The notes below the pieces were generated by a model. The model made no database searches. It was not told the DNA's origin and worked only from the letters and a program-made list of their open reading frames with translations. The position numbers and the translations under genes are program-made. Shown here one piece after another: positions 35,687 to 44,813 of a DNA stretch of 64,000 nucleotides (within the stretch, counting starts at the first letter, position 1; each line of letters opens with the position of its first letter). Source of the stretch: Flavobacterium taihuense (lineage in GTDB: Bacteria; Bacteroidota; Bacteroidia; Flavobacteriales; Flavobacteriaceae); assembly GCF_019351435.1 (NCBI RefSeq), contig NZ_JAHWYN010000007.1:1-64000 (forward strand), written 5' to 3'.

Positions 35687-38600
35687 ATGACAAAAAATCT
35701 AACCAAATCCTCTAAGACAAACATGAAAAATTCTGTAAATTTTTTTCTGAATGGAAAATCAATAACTATCGAAAACCCTTCACCAGATTTACTTTTAATT
35801 GATTATTTGCGTTCGCCAGAAGTGGCTCTTTCTGGACCAAAAAAACCATGCGGACAAGGAGGATGCGGAGGATGTACAGTAATCCTTTCAGAATGGAACG
35901 GCAAAAAAAATGAAGCTGAACATCGTGCAATCAACTCTTGTCTTAGACCAATATGTGCTATAGGTGGACTCTCTGTAACTACGATTGAAGGAACTGGAGC
36001 CACTCGTAAACCAGATCCTGAATTTCTGATGCAAAAATCCAGTTCAACACGCAGTAGTGTCCCTATTGATGAAGACAAATCTCCCGTATTAGACACTGCA
36101 AAAAAAGAAGCCGAGGTCAAACGTATGGCTGTTCAGGAAGAAATCTCAAAAAATCTTCAAAATGGATCTTGTACTGCTGAATTAGAGATTGTAACAGAAA
36201 TTTCGGAATTCCCTTCAGAACTGACCCACACTGGTATGAATCCAGTGGCATACCAACTTGCGCTAAACAACGGAAGCCAATGCGGATATTGCAGTGTGGG
36301 ATTTGTAATGAATATGTCAGAATTCATACATAATAACCCAAAAGCGACAAAAAAAGAAATCGAACAAGCGTTTGATGGAAATTTATGCCGTTGCACAGGG
36401 TATCGATCAATACTTACCGGAATGAAGACCTTTGCATCAGACTGGAGTGCTACCGATGAAAAAAACAGAATGCCATGTCTACTGGATCCAGCTACAAAAG
36501 CACAGCTTCCTTCCAATGTGGAGATTCCATTTCCTATTGGCGCTCAACAGCCTGCTTCGGGAGTTTCAACAAATCGTTGGGTAACTCCAACATCACTATC
36601 AGAACTGGCCGAAATTCTCAAAAACAACAAAAATGCCCGGCTTGTGCATGCCAATACCTCATATGGAATTTATAAAAATGAGTATTTAGACACAACTTCT
36701 TTTGTTGATATACGATTTATACCCGAATTAAATACTGGCTTCGAATTAACCAATGGATACCTCCAAATAGCAGCTAGCACAACATACAGTGAACTTATCG
36801 AAATTCTCTCTGAAGGTATCAATAGATTTAAATACATTAATAAAAAGCCATCTCAATCTGATATATCAATCTTAAAAGCATTAGACTATATGGCGCGCCG
36901 TACTGCTGGTCGCATAGTTCGTAATGCAGCTACAATTGGAGGTAACACCATGCTGGTACTAAAACATATCCCATTAGGCAAAGGAGAGCCATTCCCTTCT
37001 GATCTCTTTACCGCTCTTTTTGCCGTAGAAACAAGAATTACTTATTTCCAATTAGAAAAAAATGGCAGTTTCAAGGAGCATACAAAAACAGCCGAAGCCC
37101 TTGTTGAGGCAGTAAAAAATGACCCAAAACTGGCAGACGAAATTGTACTTGCTTCCTATGAAATTCCGTTGAAGGATATAAACGATGTTGTTCTTGCACA
37201 AAAAGTAGCCCTTCGCGAAGTAAACGCTCACAGTATAGTTAATGCAACTACCAATTTAAACATTAATGATGAATGCATCGTCAAATCGGCAATGCTTGTA
37301 TTTGGTGGTATTGCACCATATCCTTGGAGAGCGACAGAAACGGAGATGGCGTTGAAGAATAAAAAACTAACCTTAGCAGAAGCCGAAAACCTTTCAAAAA
37401 TACTCGAAAAGGAAGTCTCCAAAGAACTTGATGCCCAAAAAGAAAGAATGAAAGAGGTTCCAAACGAAGACTTTACTTCGGAATACCGTACACAACTAGC
37501 CGTTTCTTTTTTCTATAAAGCAATAGTGAGCACCTTAAAGATCAAAGGTGCTTCCATACCTGAGAACCTGATTTCAACAGCTGAAGTCAAATGGGGCAAC
37601 TGGCCTGTAAGTGACGGAATACAAACTTACAAAAATCAGGATTATAAAGCTCCAGTAGCGCAACCTTATATCAAAGTCACCGCTATGTACCAGACTTCTG
37701 GACAGACACATTACACACATGAACTTGCTGTACCGCCACTCACTTTAAACGGTGCATTTGTACAAAGCCAAAGTGCTCTGATGAACTATACTTTTATAAA
37801 TCCAAAGGATAAAAATACAATTACAATAGCAGAACTAAGAGTATATCTAAAAGAACAATTCCCAACCTTTGCAGATATTATCACCCATGAAAACATTAAA
37901 AATGGAGGTCGTAACAATCAAGGAATGGGAAATGACCAGCCTCTCTTTGCTGAACAATTGATTAGTTATGTTGGCCAATCTATTGCTATGGTGCTTGCTC
38001 CAACCGAGCAGGATGCAATTAAGATAGCGGCATACGTATCCTCAGAATGCATTCAGTACTCGAAGCCTGGAAGCCCTTGGACAGATCAATGGAGTGAACC
38101 TATTATCGATTTACTTGATGCTATTAAAAAAGGAAGTATTTTCCCTGACGCACCGGTTTCCGCTTCTTATGCTACTCACATCTGGAAGATAACCCGCCCC
38201 GGCAGCCAATTTGAATGGGCAACCAATGATGATTCTATTGCCCCTAAAGTTCTTTTGCGTGATCAAGAAATTGACACCAAAGAAGTTACTGTAGACAGCG
38301 TTCCATGTACTATGGTTAGTTCCTCACAGCTTTGCGGAGGGCAAGCCCATTTTTATATGGAACCGCAAGCTTGTATTGTAACACCAATTGATGAGCACCG
38401 CATCAAAGTACAGCCATCTGTGCAGAGTCCTGGAGGAATGCATGATACTGTTGCCACAGCATTAGGTATGTATTACAATCAAATTGAAGTGGAAGTACCT
38501 CCAGTGGGAGGAGGTTTTGGAGGAAAAACGGAACAAACCCGTTTTATTGCAGGACCAACAGCTGTTGCAGCAAAAGCAACCAAAAGACCTGTCCGACTTG

Positions 38601-40315
38601 CAGTACCTCGTGATGAAGATACGGCAATGATTGGAAAACGCCATGCCTACTACGGTGAATATCAAATTGCTGTTGATACTGGTTTACATAATAAAAATAA
38701 TAAAGGAATTATCCACGGATTCCAGCTAAAAATGTGGGGAGATGGTGGTGCTTTCTACGACTGTTCGTTTATCGTATCCAACTGTATTCAATTGCGAACG
38801 GACAATGCCTACAAAATCAAAAATTTTGAAAGTCAAATTGATGTATGCCGAACCAATACAGCTCCAAGTACAGCAATGCGTGCTTTTGGTGATGTACAAG
38901 GCAAAAATATAGTCGAAAATGCTATTGACGATGCCGCAATTGCATTAGAAATGACACCCGAAGATTTACGTGAAAAAAACCTTTACGAACGTGGCGATGC
39001 TACACCATTTGGCCAAGCACTCTCGTATTGCTATATGAAACAAGTATGGGCTTATGCTAAGAAAGTCTCTAATTTCGAAGCCAAGAGCCTAGAGGTAAAA
39101 AAATTCAACAAAGAAAACAAATGGCATAAAAGAGGTATTTCGATGATACCCGTAAAATATGGTTCCGGATACAATTTGCTTGCATTAGAACAATCTGCCG
39201 CTATCGTGGTTATACAGCCAGGTGACGGAACTGTTGTTATTCATCAAGGTGGTGTCGAAATTGGACAGGGCTTGGTCACTCAGGTGCAACAAGTCGCAGC
39301 TTATGTATTGGGAATTCCAATGGAAATGATATTCATTGACAATGTAAACACAAGTGTTACTCCAAATCCAACAAGCACCGGTGGCTCAACCGGAACACCC
39401 TATTCTTGTGAAGCAGTGAAACAAACTTGCGAAGAAATGCGATCCAGACTTATGGAATTTGGTTACCAAATGCTTAAAGAAAATGGTGAAAAGTGGTGCA
39501 TTGACAAAAAAATAGACTTTTGGAACTACGGTGCAGGAGAAGGTAAAGGCTGGGCTAAAAAAATAAAAGGAAGTGATGGAAAAGAATCAATGATTTGGCA
39601 AAACTTAATCAATCAAGCAGCCTCACAAAGAGTTAATCTTATTGCTTCTTTTAATGCTAAAATAAAAGGCGGTGAAGTTCAAATACCGGCAATGACATTC
39701 AAAACCGAAGCCGATCAGCCTAATATCCCTGGTATAGAACGTCTGAAAGACGTGAAACTTAGTGGTGGTGTTGATTCCTTTGTTGGTTTCACTTATTCCG
39801 TGGCTTGTTCTGTTACAGAAGTTGACATCCTTACTGGTGAAGTAAAAATAATTAGTTCTGATATTATTTACGATATGGGATGGAGCATGAATCCAGCCAT
39901 AGACATAGGGCAAATAGAAGGTGCTTTTGTTCAAGGCATTGGATATTTATTGACCGAAAAATTAGTTTCAGAAACAGAAGGCGTTAATAAAGGCAGACTG
40001 AATTCTACCAATACTTGGCGTTACAAGATTCCTGCAATTACAACCATTCCGCTGGAAATGAATACTTATCTTTTCCCTAGAAATGAGGAATCTGTAATAA
40101 ATATTCCTGAGGATTCTAATGAAATATTTTCGGCAAAAGAGGTCGGTGAACCTCCCCTAGTTTTGGCTAACAGTGTTTTCTTTGCTATCAAAGCTGCCAT
40201 AAGAGCTTCCAGAAAAGAACGCAAACTAAACCCTCTTTTTCGCTTCGATGCACCAGCAACAGTTCAGGAAGTACGCAGAGCTTGTGAAGTAACTGCAAAA
40301 AATCTTGGCGAATAA
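35687..40315 (+). CDS. Single-chain xanthine dehydrogenase-type molybdo-iron-sulfur flavoprotein
   Basis: 1,542 residues, fusing all parts that bacteria usually encode as two or three subunits. First [2Fe-2S] cluster Cys55, 60, 63 and 85; second cluster Cys199, 202, 234 and 236; FAD domain about 290-560 (GRIVRNAATIGGN); molybdopterin domains about 690-1542 with GGQAHFYME (Gln near 885), GGGFGGKTEQTR (near 941), AMRAFG (substrate-site Arg near 1065) and the catalytic Glu in EVGEPPL (near 1487). About 75 extra residues separate the two cluster domains (about 107-182). The FFPGYRKT motif that binds NAD in bovine enzyme is not found before LASYEIPL. It probably hydroxylates a purine or aldehyde. 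The start may be Met13 (35723). Confidence 0.88.
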   Translation: MTKNLTKSSKTNMKNSVNFFLNGKSITIENPSPDLLLIDYLRSPEVALSGPKKPCGQGGCGGCTVILSEWNGKKNEAEHRAINSCLRPICAIGGLSVTTIEGTGATRKPDPEFLMQKSSSTRSSVPIDEDKSPVLDTAKKEAEVKRMAVQEEISKNLQNGSCTAELEIVTEISEFPSELTHTGMNPVAYQLALNNGSQCGYCSVGFVMNMSEFIHNNPKATKKEIEQAFDGNLCRCTGYRSILTGMKTFASDWSATDEKNRMPCLLDPATKAQLPSNVEIPFPIGAQQPASGVSTNRWVTPTSLSELAEILKNNKNARLVHANTSYGIYKNEYLDTTSFVDIRFIPELNTGFELTNGYLQIAASTTYSELIEILSEGINRFKYINKKPSQSDISILKALDYMARRTAGRIVRNAATIGGNTMLVLKHIPLGKGEPFPSDLFTALFAVETRITYFQLEKNGSFKEHTKTAEALVEAVKNDPKLADEIVLASYEIPLKDINDVVLAQKVALREVNAHSIVNATTNLNINDECIVKSAMLVFGGIAPYPWRATETEMALKNKKLTLAEAENLSKILEKEVSKELDAQKERMKEVPNEDFTSEYRTQLAVSFFYKAIVSTLKIKGASIPENLISTAEVKWGNWPVSDGIQTYKNQDYKAPVAQPYIKVTAMYQTSGQTHYTHELAVPPLTLNGAFVQSQSALMNYTFINPKDKNTITIAELRVYLKEQFPTFADIITHENIKNGGRNNQGMGNDQPLFAEQLISYVGQSIAMVLAPTEQDAIKIAAYVSSECIQYSKPGSPWTDQWSEPIIDLLDAIKKGSIFPDAPVSASYATHIWKITRPGSQFEWATNDDSIAPKVLLRDQEIDTKEVTVDSVPCTMVSSSQLCGGQAHFYMEPQACIVTPIDEHRIKVQPSVQSPGGMHDTVATALGMYYNQIEVEVPPVGGGFGGKTEQTRFIAGPTAVAAKATKRPVRLAVPRDEDTAMIGKRHAYYGEYQIAVDTGLHNKNNKGIIHGFQLKMWGDGGAFYDCSFIVSNCIQLRTDNAYKIKNFESQIDVCRTNTAPSTAMRAFGDVQGKNIVENAIDDAAIALEMTPEDLREKNLYERGDATPFGQALSYCYMKQVWAYAKKVSNFEAKSLEVKKFNKENKWHKRGISMIPVKYGSGYNLLALEQSAAIVVIQPGDGTVVIHQGGVEIGQGLVTQVQQVAAYVLGIPMEMIFIDNVNTSVTPNPTSTGGSTGTPYSCEAVKQTCEEMRSRLMEFGYQMLKENGEKWCIDKKIDFWNYGAGEGKGWAKKIKGSDGKESMIWQNLINQAASQRVNLIASFNAKIKGGEVQIPAMTFKTEADQPNIPGIERLKDVKLSGGVDSFVGFTYSVACSVTEVDILTGEVKIISSDIIYDMGWSMNPAIDIGQIEGAFVQGIGYLLTEKLVSETEGVNKGRLNSTNTWRYKIPAITTIPLEMNTYLFPRNEESVINIPEDSNEIFSAKEVGEPPLVLANSVFFAIKAAIRASRKERKLNPLFRFDAPATVQEVRRACEVTAKNLGE

Positions 40316-40367
40316 AGAAAATAAACATCTATTCTTAAACCAATTAACATAAACTAATTATAAACCT

Positions 40368-41801
40368 ATGAAACAGTTAAAACCACTCATTATTGCAGCT
40401 TCCGTCTTTTTCGTCTCTTGTTCTGAAAAGACTAAAAACCAAGACACACAACTAGAATCCCCAAATAAAATGACCCTATTAGAGAGTCAAAATTATGAGG
40501 AAAATGGATTCCCTGATTTCGGTTATATGGTAAGTCCTGAGGAATACAATGAAAAATATTCGGATCAACCGATATTTCGACTAAAAGCAGATTTTCCAAC
40601 AGAAATGCCAAAAGATATGCCTGCTTTTCTTGATATAGACTTCAAAAAAGAGCCCTTAAAATACATTGAAGCTGTTCGTGATTATGGTTTTGAAGGAAAT
40701 ACAGAAGAATGGAATCCATACCAAAATAAGGTACGCAATTGGTATCATATTCCATGGTTACATCCTAGTGTTGAAGGAGAGGGAGCCTATCCGCCAAACG
40801 GCGGTACGGAAGGTTTTCATGGTCTTATAAAAGAAGCACCATTAGGACCTTACCAATTAGGACTTGGACTTAAAGGAGTCGACGGTGATTATTCTGTATA
40901 TGCCATTACTTTAATTAATGATAAAGCGGGTTATGCAATGGGTAGAATGTGGAAAGACCCTGAAAATCCTAATCTAAAAACATTGGATAAACGATACAAA
41001 GATGGTGGATTTCCAGTTGGAACCGTTTTTGTAAAATTACTTTTTACCGATGCACCAAAAGGAACTGACTTTGTAGATTATCTCGTAAATCCATTGACAT
41101 GGAAGGCATATATTACTGAAAATTTCTGGAAATCAAGCAAAAGAGTTGTTTCCGATGTGCATTTGTTGCAAATGGATATTTCTGTTCGTGATCAAAGAGC
41201 AGACAGAAGTCCAAGCAATCCTGAAGGAACTGGCTGGGTATTTGGAACTTTTTGTTACAACGGAAAATTAAATAAGAAAAACAAACTCATGAACCTTGTG
41301 CCTGTTGGTCTTATGTGGGGGAATGATCCTAAAAACAGAATCAACAAAACGTCTCCATATCCACCAATTAAAACCGAAGTCAACAAAGAACTAAAAGAAA
41401 CTGTAATTTTCGAAAGTCCAAATCTTCCACCTCAACATCTTGGTTGGAATGGAAGATTAGATGGACCAGCAGATTTAAATACTGTTTCTTGTATGTCATG
41501 CCATAATGCAGCCGAGTATCCTGCAGTAACATCTCTTGTTCCGCCTAATGCGGCGCCTGATGGAGGCAAAACTCCGCCTGAAGGAGGTGGAAATGACGAA
41601 TGGATGAAATGGTTTCAAAATATAGAATGTGGCACATCTATGAATCAGACTGTGTATTCAACCGATTTTTCCTTTCAGGTTGCAATTGCTTTGCAAAACT
41701 TTTTTACAGCAAAGGAAGCAGCAGAAAAAGGAAGTTTTTCATCCGAATACAAGGCTATTCCAGTTGCTATTCGCCGTGGAGATATTGCTCCAAATAAATA
41801 A
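40368..41801 (+). CDS. Heme-binding lipoprotein next to the molybdo-enzyme
   Basis: 477 residues. A lipoprotein signal with lipobox FVSC (acylated Cys18) anchors it outside the inner membrane. Only one CxxCH is present, Cys375-Met-Ser-Cys378-His379, near the C terminus. The long middle part (about 60-370; GLGLKGVDGDYSVYAITLINDKAGYAMG, VDYLVNPLTWKAYITENFWKSSKR) is of a family I do not recognise. It starts 52 bases after the molybdo-enzyme gene, so a periplasmic electron acceptor for that enzyme or its products is plausible. The two would sit on opposite sides of the membrane unless the enzyme is exported, which its sequence does not show. Confidence 0.75.
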   Translation: MKQLKPLIIAASVFFVSCSEKTKNQDTQLESPNKMTLLESQNYEENGFPDFGYMVSPEEYNEKYSDQPIFRLKADFPTEMPKDMPAFLDIDFKKEPLKYIEAVRDYGFEGNTEEWNPYQNKVRNWYHIPWLHPSVEGEGAYPPNGGTEGFHGLIKEAPLGPYQLGLGLKGVDGDYSVYAITLINDKAGYAMGRMWKDPENPNLKTLDKRYKDGGFPVGTVFVKLLFTDAPKGTDFVDYLVNPLTWKAYITENFWKSSKRVVSDVHLLQMDISVRDQRADRSPSNPEGTGWVFGTFCYNGKLNKKNKLMNLVPVGLMWGNDPKNRINKTSPYPPIKTEVNKELKETVIFESPNLPPQHLGWNGRLDGPADLNTVSCMSCHNAAEYPAVTSLVPPNAAPDGGKTPPEGGGNDEWMKWFQNIECGTSMNQTVYSTDFSFQVAIALQNFFTAKEAAEKGSFSSEYKAIPVAIRRGDIAPNK

Positions 41802-41841
41802 TCTTACAATAGATTCGGTTATCCAAAACCAATGAATAAGA

Positions 41842-41886
41842 AGTATACCGATTCAAGTCCTGAAAAGAAACTTGAATCGGTATACT
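41842..41886. other. Long perfect stem-loop without a T tract
   Basis: AGTATACCGATTCAAG (41842-41857) pairs perfectly with 41871-41886 around a 13-base loop. No run of T follows on either strand, so it is not a classical terminator. It lies between the heme lipoprotein and nuclease genes and could be an mRNA-stabilising hairpin, a processing site or a protein-binding palindrome. Confidence 0.7.
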
Positions 41887-41924
41887 ATATACTTACTTAT
41901 TAGAAAACTTAAAAAAAAAATAAA

Positions 41925-42974
41925 ATGGCTAATACAATTTCAGCATTGGATGAGAGTGGTAAACCAGTAGATTGGTGGTTCGCCTATAAAGTTCCAAAAC
42001 TTGGCAAAACAGCAAACGAACCTACAGCCACTGGTTACGAATACATTTACTATGATCCTAATATAAAAAAGGTTGTCCAATCCCCTAATTTGTTGACAGA
42101 CGGAAAAGAAGCACTTGATCTTACACTTAAGTCCATTTTTGATACACCAGCTCCAACTACGGGATGGATTCTTTATAATGATGAAATGCCTCCCGATACA
42201 AATAAAACTGACAGCAGTTCTTATGGGCATACAAAAGGTGTACTTGCCTTTGATACCGATACCAAAACAGCATTATGGTTGCTCCACTCATGGCCTAAGT
42301 TTTCAGATCCTGGAGCAACATCAATGCCTACTCCGGAATATGGGCAAACTTATCTTTGCATCTCAATAGACATCGAAACTGCGAGCAAAATTGCTGCTCA
42401 AATGGCAATCCATCAAGTGCCACAAGTATATTTGCCACGCATACCAGCTTCATTGGATAAAAATGATCCACTTAATATTCTTAGTCAAACCCTAAATTCA
42501 AATCCTGTAGCCGATTCAGATGTAATAGACTATAAATCTCGAGGCGGATTTGATTTTAAAGTTATTGCAAAGAACAAAACATGGAACAAAGATTTCTGGA
42601 ATGATCTCGTTGGCCCTGCCCTTGGAACAGATATTAATGTTGAAACCTGGATACGAGGTAAAATCCCGCCTACACTTGACAGTGACGGCATACACAAAAC
42701 ATTTGATGTTAAATATATTGACCTAAGCCCTCTTGGAGTGCCATGGAACTGGCCAGAAACACACGACCATGCCAAATGGGCGGTTAGCGTCGACTCAGAC
42801 TGGGTTTGTGTTGGTGATATCAATCGTATGATTTCTCAGGAAAAACGCGGTGGTGGCACCATTGCATTTCAGGACAATATATTATGGACTGCTTTATCAA
42901 AAACAGACCTTATTGTGGCGCCCCCAGGACATACAAGAGTTGATGCTCAGAACTTAATTAAGGCAACACAATAA
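41925..42974 (+). CDS. DNase II-family nuclease
   Basis: 349 residues with the hallmark features of DNase II (a family best known as the animal lysosomal acid nuclease, with scattered bacterial members). These are an N-terminal ESGKPVDWWFAYKVPK, the first catalytic block HTKGVLAFD (His102) followed by LLHSWPKF and YGQTYLCIS, and the second catalytic block HDHAKWAVS (His282). The 180-residue spacing of the two catalytic His is like that of the animal enzyme. It would cut DNA without a metal ion to leave 3'-phosphates. No signal peptide is visible, which is odd for this family. It is embedded in the molybdo-enzyme cluster. Confidence 0.88.
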   Translation: MANTISALDESGKPVDWWFAYKVPKLGKTANEPTATGYEYIYYDPNIKKVVQSPNLLTDGKEALDLTLKSIFDTPAPTTGWILYNDEMPPDTNKTDSSSYGHTKGVLAFDTDTKTALWLLHSWPKFSDPGATSMPTPEYGQTYLCISIDIETASKIAAQMAIHQVPQVYLPRIPASLDKNDPLNILSQTLNSNPVADSDVIDYKSRGGFDFKVIAKNKTWNKDFWNDLVGPALGTDINVETWIRGKIPPTLDSDGIHKTFDVKYIDLSPLGVPWNWPETHDHAKWAVSVDSDWVCVGDINRMISQEKRGGGTIAFQDNILWTALSKTDLIVAPPGHTRVDAQNLIKATQ

Positions 42975-43049
42975 TGAACGGCAATGAGCCTGAAGCCATT
43001 GGACTAAAACATAGTAATCAATGGGACTTAGAAGCTTCCAAAAATTCCT

Positions 43050-43185
43050 AATAATGGCTTTTTAGCCCCGACAGAAGGGATAAACCTTATGCGCCTCGTC
43101 TCGTCTCCAAAGACGAGATGAGACTCATAAGTTTAGGAATGATGGCGGGAACTATACTGGCTGATAATGCCTAATTTTTCGCTCC
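43050..43185. repeat. REP-like intergenic element, type B (reverse orientation)
   Basis: Read on the minus strand this element begins GGAGCGAAAAATTAGGC and ends GTCGGGGCTAAAAAGCC. It matches the forward element at 51832-51950 at both ends (GGAGCAGAAAAATTAGGC and TATCGGGGCTAAAGG) and in its TTCCCGC core. The centre differs: here CTTATG...CTCGTCT-CCAA-AGACGAG...CATAAG forms a large hairpin (43086-43130). It fills most of the 281-base gap before the phosphoesterase gene. Confidence 0.7.
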
Positions 43186-43255
43186 AAATTCTTTAGCACA
43201 CCATTTCTTTCCATATCTAAACAAAGCGCTATTCACTAGCAAAAAACCAAATAAG

Positions 43256-44782
43256 ATGAACCAATACCTATCACCAAATAGAGATAAATTACAACAAACA
43301 ATTAAGCACGTCGTGGTACTAATGTTGGAAAACAGATCTTTCGACAATTTATTAGGTTGGTTGTATAGTGATGAAGAACCTCCACATAATCAGCAATTTG
43401 AAGGACTGACAAAAGACCTTTGGAATCCGCTTGACAATATAGACTCCGATGGTATTCCTTTTATTGAGAAAGTAATGATTGAGAAAAACGGTCAGCCCAA
43501 AAAACGTAGAGGCGAGGCTATCCCCAATCCAGTGGATTTTACCCTTCCAAATCCAGATCCAGGAGAGGGTTTTAAAGACACCAATCACCAATTGTACCTA
43601 AAATATGATGTAGCACAGCAATATGCGCCTCCAGCAATTAACATGGGATTTGTTCAAAACTATCAAAACGCTATGTTGTATGGAGCCTTCAGTTTTGGTG
43701 ATGATCCTACAAACCCTCGCAACATTATGAAGTGTTATACTCCTGAACAAACTCCTGTACTAAGCGAGTTGGCTAGGAGTTTTGCTGTTTGTGATCATTA
43801 TCATTGCTCAGTGCCTAGCCAGACTATTCCTAATCGTGACTTTGTACATGCGGCAACATCAACGGGACATGTAAACAACAGTCCAGTTGCACAATGTGAT
43901 GCACGAACCATTTTTAATCAGATACAAGAAGCCATAGATGGAGGAAGAAACGATCTTAGTTGGGGGATTTTTGGCAATAATGATTTCGCTAGCGCAAAGG
44001 ATGAAGACGGTAAATTTGGAAACAATCATTTCTCACTTACGCGACTTATAATGAAACAATTACACGATTTAAAATATAACAATAATTTTGGGACACTGAC
44101 CGATTTTGAAGCAAAATGTAAAGAGGGCAATTTGCCTAGTTACTCCTTCCTAGAACCAAATTACGGCGGAGAAGGGCAAAATGACCAGCATCCGCCTACC
44201 GACATTCGAGCAGGTGAAAAGCTCATTGCGGATATTTACAATATAATAAAATCGTCGCCAGTTTTTGACAATACTATGTTTATTATTACTTATGATGAAC
44301 ATGGCGGTACCTACGATCACGTTCCGCCTCCAAGCGGTGCCAAAAACCCTCATGAAGACAATCAAGCAGGACAGGATGGATTCCTCTTCAATCGTTTTGG
44401 GATACGCGTTCCTTGTGTAGTGATTAATCCATACATAAAAAAAGGGCTTATTGCAAGACCAGCTGGCTATACTCCATTTGATCACTCGTCCATCATCAAG
44501 ACCGTTCAAAATTGTTTTAATCTTGAAGGTAACCTTACCGAAAGAGATAAAGCGGCACCCGATTTTTCGTGCTTGCTGGAACTGGAATATGCCCGTAAGG
44601 ATGATATTCCAATTGTGAAACCATTAGAATGGGATTTGAAATCTGGAGTAACACACATAAATGATCTCCACAATTTGATCGCTACTGTTCTCGAAGACAT
44701 GACTGGCAATCCAAAACCTTCATCAAGTGACCTTTTCGAATACATTCAATTAAACTATAAAAATCTTTTCGGGAATAATTAA
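43256..44782 (+). CDS. AcpA/phospholipase C-type phosphoesterase
   Basis: 508 residues of the phosphoesterase family that includes bacterial phospholipase C and the acid phosphatase AcpA. Metal and nucleophile blocks are IKHVVVLMLENRSFDNLLGW (near 17-36), CDHYHCSVPSQTIPNRDFVHAATSTG (near 180-205), FIITYDEHGGTYDHVPPP and RFGIRVPCVVINPYIKKG followed by FDHSSIIKTV. It would hydrolyse a phosphomonoester or diester. No Sec or Tat signal is seen at the N terminus (MNQYLSPNRDKLQQ), although many relatives are exported. Like its DNase II neighbour it lies between the molybdo-enzyme and XdhC. Confidence 0.9.
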   Translation: MNQYLSPNRDKLQQTIKHVVVLMLENRSFDNLLGWLYSDEEPPHNQQFEGLTKDLWNPLDNIDSDGIPFIEKVMIEKNGQPKKRRGEAIPNPVDFTLPNPDPGEGFKDTNHQLYLKYDVAQQYAPPAINMGFVQNYQNAMLYGAFSFGDDPTNPRNIMKCYTPEQTPVLSELARSFAVCDHYHCSVPSQTIPNRDFVHAATSTGHVNNSPVAQCDARTIFNQIQEAIDGGRNDLSWGIFGNNDFASAKDEDGKFGNNHFSLTRLIMKQLHDLKYNNNFGTLTDFEAKCKEGNLPSYSFLEPNYGGEGQNDQHPPTDIRAGEKLIADIYNIIKSSPVFDNTMFIITYDEHGGTYDHVPPPSGAKNPHEDNQAGQDGFLFNRFGIRVPCVVINPYIKKGLIARPAGYTPFDHSSIIKTVQNCFNLEGNLTERDKAAPDFSCLLELEYARKDDIPIVKPLEWDLKSGVTHINDLHNLIATVLEDMTGNPKPSSSDLFEYIQLNYKNLFGNN

Positions 44783-44813
44783 TCATTCTCAAAAAGCCTA
44801 AATCGTAGAATAA

